In this document: piece after piece, positions 41,547-49,461 of the stretch
Layout of the letters: every line of letters starts with the position of its first letter
How positions within the stretch are numbered: the first letter of the stretch is position 1
DNA from: Acetobacter sp. 46_36
GTDB taxonomy: Bacteria > Pseudomonadota > Alphaproteobacteria > RF32 > CAG-239
Direction of reading: 5' to 3'
Assembly (NCBI GenBank): GCA_001917135.1
Contig: MNTT01000016.1
Coordinates: 62,518-126,517, forward strand
Length of the DNA stretch: 64,000 bases
Notes under the pieces: generated by a model
Databases searched by the model: none
What the model saw: the letters and a program-made list of their open reading frames with translations, nothing else
What the model was told of the DNA's origin: nothing
Made by a program: the position numbers and the translations under genes

Positions 41547-42491
41547 ATGGGCGGAATTTTTGAAGCAGATGCAGACAATATAAGCAAAGCGGCAGAACTT
41601 ATCAAGAGCGGGAAACTGGTGGCTTTTCCGACAGAAACAGTGTATGGCCTTGGGGCGAGCGTTTACGACGCCAAAGCCGTGGCGGGGATTTTTGCCGCCA
41701 AGGGGCGGCCGGCGTTCAATCCGCTGATTTCGCATATTGCCGAGCCGGACGAACTGGCCGGTTATGCTGCGGCTGATGAGCGGGCGTTGTTTCTGGCGCG
41801 GAAGTTCTGGCCGGGACCGCTGACGTTTGTCTTGCCGCGCAAGGACGAGAACCCGGCGCTGGATTTGGTCTGCGCGGGATTGAAGACGATTACGGTGCGC
41901 TGCCCGCGACATCCGGCGGCGTTGGAACTTATCCGTAAAAGCGGGGTGCCGATTGCCGCGCCGTCCGCCAACCGCTCGCAGACGATTTCGCCGACGACGG
42001 CACAGGCGGTTTATGAGAGCCTCGGCGACAGGGTAGATATGATTTTGGACGGAGGTTCCTGCACAGTCGGTGTTGAATCGACCATTTTGGACTTGACGAC
42101 GCGGCAGGCAGTGCTGTTGCGCGCCGGGGGCATTACCAGGGAAGAACTGGAAGAGGCTCTGGGCGAAACAGTACAGATTTCCGACGGCAATCCGAACAAA
42201 CCGACATCTCCCGGACAGCTGTTGAAACATTATGCGCCGGCAAAGAAATTCCGCATTAACGCTTTGGCACGCGAAGAAGGCGAGCTGTTTATCGGTTTCG
42301 GCAAGGGCTATGAGTGGGCGGAAATGAACCTCAGCCCCAGCGGCGACTTGCGCGAGGCAGCGGCAAACCTGTTTGCTTATATGCGGGCGGCGGACAAAGA
42401 TACGCGTTTTGCCAAAATGGCGATGGCGCCGATACCGTTTGAGGGGTTGGGGCTGGCGATAAACGACAGGATTAAGCGCGCGGCACGCTAG
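41547..42491 (+). CDS. L-threonylcarbamoyladenylate synthase, Sua5 type
   Basis: A 314-residue enzyme that makes threonylcarbamoyl-AMP for the t6A base of ANN-decoding tRNAs. The YrdC domain covers residues 1-200 with KLVAFPTETVYGLGASVYD, IFAAKGRPAFNPLISHI, WPGPLTFVLP and PSANRSQTISPTTA. A C-terminal Sua5 domain follows the linker SPGQLLKHYAPAKKF. The extra domain makes it the long (Sua5) rather than short (TsaC) form. Three small ATTACAGAGGCA-like repeats lie just before the start. Confidence 0.95.
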   Translation: MGGIFEADADNISKAAELIKSGKLVAFPTETVYGLGASVYDAKAVAGIFAAKGRPAFNPLISHIAEPDELAGYAAADERALFLARKFWPGPLTFVLPRKDENPALDLVCAGLKTITVRCPRHPAALELIRKSGVPIAAPSANRSQTISPTTAQAVYESLGDRVDMILDGGSCTVGVESTILDLTTRQAVLLRAGGITREELEEALGETVQISDGNPNKPTSPGQLLKHYAPAKKFRINALAREEGELFIGFGKGYEWAEMNLSPSGDLREAAANLFAYMRAADKDTRFAKMAMAPIPFEGLGLAINDRIKRAAR

Positions 42492-42656
42492 AGTTTGGTA
42501 CAAGGGGCAGAGCGCAAGGCGATAAAAGAGGTATGGCAGAGAGCTGTGCAGGGAAGGTTAGGGCACGCATTATGGGACATGAGGTGCGGCATAGAGTGGC
42601 GCAGCTGGAGGGATGATGCAGGGCGCGAAAAAAAACAGAAAAAGTTAATCTTTTAG

Positions 42657-43049
42657 TTAAAAATTGCTTTTTATATCCTTGATTTTATCTTCTATTTTAG
42701 CTTTGCCTTTTTCTTTTATATCATTAAATTCCTGAACGATGGAACCGCGGTATTCCATGGCCCATGCGACCATTGAATCAATCACGGGCTTGAGATTATA
42801 GCCGAGACTGGTCAGGGTGTAATCGACGCGCGGCGGTATCTGCGCATAAACATGGCGGACGAGGATGCCGTTTTCTTCAAGCATACGCAGGTTGGACGTC
42901 AGTACTTTCTGCGTGATGCTGCCCAGTTCCTTTTTCAGTTCGCCAAAACGTTTGGTGCCGTCCATCAGGCTTTCGATAATCTGCACTTTCCAGCGGTCGC
43001 CCAGCATCTTTATCGTCGTTTCGGCAAGATTTAGAGAAACTTTTTCCAT
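42657..43049 (-). CDS. HxlR-family transcriptional regulator
   Basis: A 130-residue winged-helix regulator. The pattern is clear: KMLGDRWKVQIIESLMDGTKRFGELKKELGSITQKVLTSNLRMLEENGILVRHVY and PPRVDYTLTSLGYNLKPVIDSMVAW. The N-terminal Cys often used for redox or electrophile sensing in this family is missing. The C-terminus is extended by about 20 Lys/Ile-rich residues. Such proteins usually control a neighbouring gene; here the divergent neighbour is the anchored protein at 43521, 470 bp away. AAGGAG precedes the ATG. Confidence 0.93.
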   Translation of the reverse strand: MEKVSLNLAETTIKMLGDRWKVQIIESLMDGTKRFGELKKELGSITQKVLTSNLRMLEENGILVRHVYAQIPPRVDYTLTSLGYNLKPVIDSMVAWAMEYRGSIVQEFNDIKEKGKAKIEDKIKDIKSNF

Positions 43050-43456
43050 TGGTTTTATGCTCCTTTGTTGCGTTTGGCTTTGCTTCCCGGCTTTTGGCGC
43101 AAAAGTTCGGCATCAGGTTGGGCGCCAAGCATTTCCGGAAGCCTGCTGTGGGATAATTTAGGCGTTAAAACCGGAGTTGACAAGGGAAAAATCGGAATAA
43201 TGCAATGTTTTTTGGGGAGAATGAGCTTTGGGGAGAAGAAACGGCGGGGAGGTTCGGCTGCCGGAGAGAACAGGGATAAAAGACGCAGGATAAGACAGCG
43301 ATGAAGGGACTGGACAAGATAACGTTGGAGGGGCGGGACAAGGCAGGGATAAGAAGCAGAAGAAAACAAGGGGAGCAATAGGTGGGGAAACGTGCCGGCA
43401 GTGAGAAAAAGAAATGTTACGATTCTGTTACAATATGGGGATAATGACGTTTTTTG
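43050..43456. other. Intergenic stretch without a recognised gene
   Basis: About 400 bp between the HxlR gene and the promoter at 43457. It contains purine-rich degenerate repeats (GGGACAAGGCAGGGATAAGA-like, near 43265-43375) and chance open frames of low quality. An HxlR operator may lie here, but I see no clear palindrome. Confidence 0.4.
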
Positions 43457-43485
43457 TTGATTTTTTGGAAAAAATAGTGTATACT
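43457..43485 (+). promoter_or_regulatory. Sigma-70 promoter for 43521-44444
   Basis: TTGATT (43457-43462), 17 bp, TATACT (43480-43485), 35 bases before the ATG. TATATATGTATATATG follows the -10. Confidence 0.6.
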
Positions 43486-43520
43486 GCCACTATATATGTA
43501 TATATGGGTGGAGCTTATTT

Positions 43521-44444
43521 ATGTATTTATTGATGCTGCTTGCGACGTTTATGGCGTCGATATACGGATACAATCTGTCAGCGCGTCCCGATTATGACCG
43601 GGATATTGCGAAGAAAAAAGCTGCGTCCATCATTTTCAAATTCGGTTATCAGTTTAAGGCGGTACGCATGGTTATCGTCGACATCATCAACGGCAATTTC
43701 AAGGCGGCGGACGGGGCTGACATCCCGTGGATTTTGCCGGGAGATATGTTTTATGCGAGATTTGATGCGAGCGGGGTTGACGATAACGAAGACATCCATA
43801 CTTTTGTCAACCAGCAGGGGTCGGAGCATCTGGTTTACCTCAGGGCGAAAAACAAACAAGGCCAGGACAATATCGGCGCCAAAGACTATCTGATGGCCGG
43901 GCGGCGGGTATATGACGGTTCGGAAATGGGATTTAAAATCCTGTGTCTGGACAAGCCCATGAACGAGAACGGGAGCAAAAACTGCATATCGACAACAGAT
44001 GCGGACGGCAACATTACCAAATCGTGCTGCCATGTTTTGCAGGACGGCGGGCGCTACATGGTGGCGTACAAAAAACTTGACGCCCGGTGGATTAACCGGA
44101 TTTCGGGCGAGGTTACGCTGGATTTTATCAAAGCGCTGGCGCCGAAGGTGTATTATGACAATATCGGCGTTATCCGCTGGGGGAAGACGCCGGGCAAAAA
44201 CGAAATGGCCTGGCAGTTTCGCGGCAAAATCAACTTTTTGCCGGTTTACGCCGACGATTTGGAGGAGTGGCAGGATAAAACGAACAATACGCAGTCTTAT
44301 CCGGTAGAACGGCGGAACCGTGCCGAATGGACACTGCCGGTATGGATTTTTGGCAAAGATTTTTTCCAGTCGAAGGTTAACGGGAAAATGGAGACAATCT
44401 GCGATGAAAACCAGCCCTGCCTGTTTAAGATACAGAGCTTTTAG
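43521..44444 (+). CDS. Membrane-anchored exported protein, first gene of the pilin-like locus
   Basis: A 307-residue protein with a hydrophobic N-terminus (residues 1-19) and no charged leader before it, followed by a helix-like stretch DYDRDIAKKKAASIIFKFGYQF. The overall look is an N-terminally anchored periplasmic or surface protein similar in layout to pilin-like proteins, but it lacks a prepilin Gly/Glu5 site. The rest is mixed with Cys-rich stretches (CISTTDADGNITKSCC and a late CDENQPC), suggesting disulfides. No family recognised. GGTGGAG precedes the ATG. It is followed after 230 bp by the giant prepilin-like gene. Confidence 0.7.
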   Translation: MYLLMLLATFMASIYGYNLSARPDYDRDIAKKKAASIIFKFGYQFKAVRMVIVDIINGNFKAADGADIPWILPGDMFYARFDASGVDDNEDIHTFVNQQGSEHLVYLRAKNKQGQDNIGAKDYLMAGRRVYDGSEMGFKILCLDKPMNENGSKNCISTTDADGNITKSCCHVLQDGGRYMVAYKKLDARWINRISGEVTLDFIKALAPKVYYDNIGVIRWGKTPGKNEMAWQFRGKINFLPVYADDLEEWQDKTNNTQSYPVERRNRAEWTLPVWIFGKDFFQSKVNGKMETICDENQPCLFKIQSF

Positions 44445-44454
44445 GGCGGAAAGG

Positions 44455-44634
44455 GTCGAGAGAAGCGTTTGAACGGAATGTTGTAACGGAGAGAAACGGG
44501 AAAGTGTCGAGGCGGAGAGATGAGCGGAGAGAAACGGAAAAATGCCGGGGCGGAGAGATGAGCGGGGAGAAACGAACGGAATGTTGAAGCAGAAAGGTGC
44601 GAGCGGAATGTCGGGGCGGAGAGATATATCAGAA
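44455..44634. repeat. Degenerate purine-rich array, about 40-bp units
   Basis: Units like GGCGGAGAGATGAGCGG with GAGAAACG recur with periods of about 39-40 bp, and a stretch at 44579-44612 resembles the 39611 array. It fills the space between the anchored protein and the giant prepilin-like gene. It opens a spurious N-terminal extension of that gene. Confidence 0.7.
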
Positions 44635-44673
44635 GAAAAACGGCAGGGAATTTTTGATAAAGGAGGTTTAACA

Positions 44674-47600
44674 ATGACTAAATTTTCAGATAAATCGGAG
44701 CAGCGCGGTACGCTTCTGGTTGAAGCGCTCGCAATGCTGGGTCTGATTGCAATGGTTACGCCGACCCTTTATAAAAAATCCGCGGAACGCCTGCAGGAAA
44801 TTCAGGATATTAACGTCGCTTCGCAGGCGCGGACGATGAGTAACGTCATGGATGCCTATATCCGTCAGAACTTTTCCGGCCTGATGAGCTCGGCGGCGGA
44901 GGTTTCCAACAGTACGGTGGTTATCGAGTTTGACGACAACCAGTCCGGGGCATACCGCATCGGCTATTCAAGTTATCTGCCGTATGGCTACAAGCCGGAC
45001 GAACTGCGCGGTTTTGACAAGCCGAAAGTTTATGTCCACCGTGATGACAGTACGCTGGTTTCGTACGTTTTGTATCCGAAAATTATTGATATCGGCAGCA
45101 AGCGTGCGGCGCGCATGGCCTCGCTGGTCGGCGCGAACGGCGGTATCATCACCGACGTCAAGGAAGCCAAAGGTACGGGCGGCGCGTGGTTCCTGGACAG
45201 CACGATGGTCGAGGATTTGGAATTTGACGAATCATCCCTGACCGAAAATTCGCTGATTGTTACGTCCAACGAGCCGGTTTCGATGAGCTATGACGACAGC
45301 GCGAAATACCTGTATCGCGTACCGCCGAATCCGTCTGACGACGTAGGCGCCTATTTCCACAACACGATGGTAACCGACCTTTATATGGGTGGGCACGCGG
45401 CAACGGAAGACGGCGACTATGCGGCTTATGCCAACGACTATTATTCCATTTTTAACGTCAAGAAACTGACGATGAACACGGACTGCAACCGCGAGTTTAT
45501 TTCCGGGGGTGTATCGTCCTCGCCGGAGAAGTTATGCGATCCGAACGTTGCCGACCTTTATATCGGCAAACCGTTCAGAAAGACGCTGGACATTGCGACG
45601 CATACGCCTCAAGTTGAGGCCAGCAACGGCGCGGCATGGATTTACGGCAACCTGGCGGCGCTGAGCGAGAACTTCCAGCTGTTCCGCGAAGAAGCGCTGT
45701 ATGACGGCAATGCACGCGAGCGCTTCGGGTATGATGCGGATATGAACCGCAAAACCGACGGGTATGATGTTCTGCAGTTTGCCCGGATGAACAGCACCGG
45801 CACCGGCGACGAGGAAATCGTGGTCTTGCGGGCGGAGAACAAGGAAAATGCCGAACGCGTGGCAATGATGGACGAATTCGTGCAGGTTAAGCGTCGCAGC
45901 GACTCTTCAAACGTTACCGACTTCCTTATCGGAGAGTCTTCGGGAACCGGCGGCGAGGGCGCTTTGTTGCAGGCTTTCCGCGACGGAACGACCAACGAGG
46001 TGCACATTAACCAGAATTCGGCGTCTTCGATTACGGAAATCAACCGCCAGGGCGGCACGGTTTATATCAACGGCGGCTCTTCGGCGACAACCAACATGGT
46101 AACGCACATCAACGACATGGGCGGCAACCTGTACGCCGGGCACGACGGCGGCTGGCTGCAGGCACAGGGCTTTGACAGCAGCGCGAGGGTTCACCTGCTG
46201 GCGAACGTCAACAGCGCCGGCGTGGACAACCGCGTGTTTACGATAGGGCATGATATCAGCGATACCGGCGGCGTCGGCGACGCTTACAACACCAACCATA
46301 TGATGTACGGCGACAGGGACAAGGTTTCGCTGCGCGGCGGCGCGGTTCGCGTCTATTCCGACGAGGGATATACGGGAACCGAGGCCGGACCGGTGGCTTT
46401 TCAGCCGACGGACGTATCCGTTGCCAACGAATATAAAGACCTGGGCGGCAAGACGCTTGAACACCTGACGACGGTGGCATCGCGTTATACCGATATTCTC
46501 GGCAGAACCTATATGGGCAACAAGAACATGGGCTCGACGGGAACCGACGACGGCAAATATACCCGCGAAAAATATACGCTGGGCGTTGCCGGGTCGGCAT
46601 GGATTGACGAACTGCTGTGGGCTAGACAGGCTTGGCTGCAGCAGGCGGGCATGAAAGAACTGCATGCCGGGTTTAAGAACTTTGCGCAGTTTTCGAGCGC
46701 GCCGCAGACGGCATGGCTCAACGCGTATGACGATATGGTCATTATCCGCAACCCGACCAAGGGCGGAACCAATGATTCGCGCGGCGAAGTCAACGCCGGC
46801 AAGAACGACATGATGCTGCAGGCGGATTCGACGAAAATCGTTTTGAACGATACGGCGGGCGCGTGGGCCTGGTTTGAAGACGGCAGCGCGACGGTCGGCG
46901 CGGGAACGACGGACGGCACAATCAAGAACTACTTCTTTGCCGATATGGACGGCAACGGCGGTGCCGGTTCGGCGAACGTCATCGGTTCAACGCTGGCGAA
47001 TATGTACACCATAGATTCCAAAGTTTCGAGCGTTGTGGACATTCAGCGCGAGGCAATGCGTTTCGGCGGGCACTGGTCTTCGTCGTATGCAAACCGGATT
47101 GATGCCAAAACGGGTACCTTTACGCTGAAAACCAAGGACGTCAGCTCCACCGACCAGGACGAGGGCGCACAGCTCTATGCCGACGCGGACAAAATCCGGA
47201 CGAGATGGGTCGACTTTCAGGTAGAGGACGACTCCAGCATCGCGCGGTTTAAGGTGGCGCCGAACGAAGTGCCGGAAAGCAAGACGGCGCAGGCCAACGT
47301 ACAGGTCAACGGCTCGTTCCACGTTACCGGCAACGAAGTTATCCATATCGCTTCCAACTCGTCCAATGCGGTCGGAACGGACGACAACGACCATGCGATG
47401 TTTGAAATCGACCCTGAGTACATTCAGGTCTGGGCAAGAGACAGCGACGGCAACTACGCGGCGGGCGGCTCTTCGGCCGGCGGCTATTATGCGATGTTGA
47501 AAATCAACCCGAGCGACGTCAAAGGCGGTTCCAGCAATATTAACGATACGGAAGATGCGTCGATTTATATCCGCAAAGGGGCGATTGAACTGGAAGAAAG

Positions 47601-48891
47601 CTATGCCAACGGGACGCCGTCGACTTTTGGTGCGGACGAAGGTTTCGGCTATATCAAAGCCAACCGCTTTGTTTCCAACACCAACGAAACGGTTCCGGAA
47701 ATCAGCGGCAAGACCGACCGCGGCACGCAGTATGACCAATATATGGTCAACCCGGCCTATACGTCGGTCATGCACGACATCAAGCTGACGACGCGCGGCG
47801 GCGCAAGATTGAGCGACGCTTTGCCGGACTTTGTGCTCAAGGGAATTTACAATGTATCGAACGACTATGTCGAGGGTGTCGGCGGCGGCAAGACGACGCG
47901 CATCAAGTGGAGCGCGGGCGATTCATGGAAAGGGCCGACGGAAGATTCCGACGTAGCATGGGCTTCGCCGTACCTCGGCAAAATTCCGTATGCATTGTGC
48001 CCTCCGGGATACAGAAACATGGCAACGGTTGTGCCGACGTCGTTTAACATGGGGCAGGCCGGCGAAATCATTCAGGCGAGCAAGGTTTCCGGCATGCCGA
48101 ACGCCAGTGCCGTCCACGATCAGTGGTTTGTTAACCAGGCGACCCGGCAGGCCAAGATTTTGGAAACCGCCAGAGGATGGGGCTCGTCCAATATGAATGA
48201 CGCCATTATCTATCCGGGCATGGAGGCGGTCAGCAGCCTGATTTACAACGGCATTTATCAGGACGGCAATACGCACAGCTCGTTCCTGGCGCAGACGATG
48301 ACCCGAACCGAGGGGTGGTATCTGGGATTGAAGGCGGAATATACGGATTCCGCGGCAACGCAGACGAAGTCTGACCTGGTTGCCAATGTCGGGGATCAGA
48401 ACGTCGGAACCTATACCTATACCACAGACGGAACTGACCAGTATGCCGTGGCTCAGCCGCTGTATTTCCAGCAGAATACATGGCTGAAAACTGCACTGGA
48501 GCCGTTTGACGAAGGCTGGCATGCGCGTATGGGCTTTATTTACGATACCGATTATTATAAGAACCTCGGAAGCGGCGGCGGTAATGAAGGCATTTTTTCG
48601 AACAACAACGAAGAAGGGTATAACGACAGCAGCAATACAAACCCGACTTTCCAGGGCGGAAACTTTGTCTGGAACCTGTTTCCGGTGCCGACCAATACGC
48701 TGGAAGGGCATGCGACGGTATATTGCTACTTTGACCGTTCCAACTTTAACAAAGGCGACTGGGTAAATAAAGTCGACCAGATTGACCAGCTTGACGATTA
48801 CCGCGATATTGAGAGCAAAACAACGCCAGAGAATCAGGATTATATCAACAGGCTGAACGATCCGTCGCTGAGGTACAGCGACCCGTGGTAA
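44674..48891 (+). CDS. Giant type IV prepilin-like protein (PilV-like adhesin?)
   Basis: 1405 residues. The N-terminus has a 12-residue leader ending QRG and then TLLVEALAMLGLIAMV, a prepilin-peptidase site with Glu at +5 and a hydrophobic helix, as in type IV pilins and minor pilins. The helix continues polar (LYKKSAERLQEIQDINVA). Residues 60-250 look globular. From about 270 to 1080 the sequence is Gly/Asn/Asp-rich beta-like repeats reminiscent of tail-fibre or adhesin shafts. The C-terminal 280 residues hold ALCPPGYRNMATVVP and a late CYFDRSN. The closest analogy I know is PilV, the tip adhesin of type IVb pili, but that is far smaller. AGGAGG precedes the ATG at 44674. Confidence 0.8.
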   Translation: MTKFSDKSEQRGTLLVEALAMLGLIAMVTPTLYKKSAERLQEIQDINVASQARTMSNVMDAYIRQNFSGLMSSAAEVSNSTVVIEFDDNQSGAYRIGYSSYLPYGYKPDELRGFDKPKVYVHRDDSTLVSYVLYPKIIDIGSKRAARMASLVGANGGIITDVKEAKGTGGAWFLDSTMVEDLEFDESSLTENSLIVTSNEPVSMSYDDSAKYLYRVPPNPSDDVGAYFHNTMVTDLYMGGHAATEDGDYAAYANDYYSIFNVKKLTMNTDCNREFISGGVSSSPEKLCDPNVADLYIGKPFRKTLDIATHTPQVEASNGAAWIYGNLAALSENFQLFREEALYDGNARERFGYDADMNRKTDGYDVLQFARMNSTGTGDEEIVVLRAENKENAERVAMMDEFVQVKRRSDSSNVTDFLIGESSGTGGEGALLQAFRDGTTNEVHINQNSASSITEINRQGGTVYINGGSSATTNMVTHINDMGGNLYAGHDGGWLQAQGFDSSARVHLLANVNSAGVDNRVFTIGHDISDTGGVGDAYNTNHMMYGDRDKVSLRGGAVRVYSDEGYTGTEAGPVAFQPTDVSVANEYKDLGGKTLEHLTTVASRYTDILGRTYMGNKNMGSTGTDDGKYTREKYTLGVAGSAWIDELLWARQAWLQQAGMKELHAGFKNFAQFSSAPQTAWLNAYDDMVIIRNPTKGGTNDSRGEVNAGKNDMMLQADSTKIVLNDTAGAWAWFEDGSATVGAGTTDGTIKNYFFADMDGNGGAGSANVIGSTLANMYTIDSKVSSVVDIQREAMRFGGHWSSSYANRIDAKTGTFTLKTKDVSSTDQDEGAQLYADADKIRTRWVDFQVEDDSSIARFKVAPNEVPESKTAQANVQVNGSFHVTGNEVIHIASNSSNAVGTDDNDHAMFEIDPEYIQVWARDSDGNYAAGGSSAGGYYAMLKINPSDVKGGSSNINDTEDASIYIRKGAIELEESYANGTPSTFGADEGFGYIKANRFVSNTNETVPEISGKTDRGTQYDQYMVNPAYTSVMHDIKLTTRGGARLSDALPDFVLKGIYNVSNDYVEGVGGGKTTRIKWSAGDSWKGPTEDSDVAWASPYLGKIPYALCPPGYRNMATVVPTSFNMGQAGEIIQASKVSGMPNASAVHDQWFVNQATRQAKILETARGWGSSNMNDAIIYPGMEAVSSLIYNGIYQDGNTHSSFLAQTMTRTEGWYLGLKAEYTDSAATQTKSDLVANVGDQNVGTYTYTTDGTDQYAVAQPLYFQQNTWLKTALEPFDEGWHARMGFIYDTDYYKNLGSGGGNEGIFSNNNEEGYNDSSNTNPTFQGGNFVWNLFPVPTNTLEGHATVYCYFDRSNFNKGDWVNKVDQIDQLDDYRDIESKTTPENQDYINRLNDPSLRYSDPW

Positions 48892-49036
48892 GCGGCTGCG
48901 GCGGCGTGCCGCGTGCCATTTGAACCGGAAGTTGCTGATTGCGTGAGGCAATGACGGTCATCGCAGCGAGGGTCAGCTGTTTTTGAAAAGCAGAAGGGAA
49001 GGGCGTTCGGGAAACCGGCGCCCTTTTGGCGTGGGC

Positions 49037-49165
49037 GGAGAACCTCCCTTGTGCACGGGCAGAGACCGCTCTTTGCGTACGGGCAGGGAACCGTTCTTTG
49101 CATACGGGCAGGGAACCGTTCTTTGCATACGGGCAGAGAACCGTCCTTGTGCACGGGCAGGGAAC
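49037..49165. repeat. 24-25 bp tandem array after the giant gene
   Basis: About five units like GGGAACCGTTCTTTGCATAC followed by GGGCA; two adjacent ones (from 49086 and 49111) are identical. It lies in the 570-bp gap 48892-49461, whose remaining parts hold a possible promoter at 49389-49417 and no gene. Confidence 0.85.
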
Positions 49166-49388
49166 GGCGGAGAGCAGAATATCAGGGGAGGGCGGCGAAA
49201 GGCATGCCGGAGCGCAACGGGCGTTTCCGAGGCGGAAAGGGGCAGCGCGGGGCTATGAGGCCGGCGGACCGGGCACTGGTACGGGTACACTAAACGGGCG
49301 GTTTCGTATACTTCCGGCGAGGTCGTTTCTGCGGGCGGCGGCGCTTATATATAAAGCGTAAATCTTGTTTATAAGTTGCGGAATGGCT

Positions 49389-49417
49389 TTGCTAACGGGA
49401 TTTTTCCCTTTTATGCT
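49389..49417 (+). promoter_or_regulatory. Possible promoter of malQ
   Basis: TTGCTA (49389-49394), 17 bp, TATGCT (49412-49417), 45 bases before the ATG at 49462. Confidence 0.35.
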
Positions 49418-49461
49418 TGGGGCATAATGTAGTAACTTTTATGTATAGAGGATGTAGAGAA

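Noticed and set aside
44542..44673. 44-residue extension of the giant prepilin-like protein
   Set aside because: It is encoded by the repeat array, and would bury the prepilin leader; AGGAGG marks 44674.
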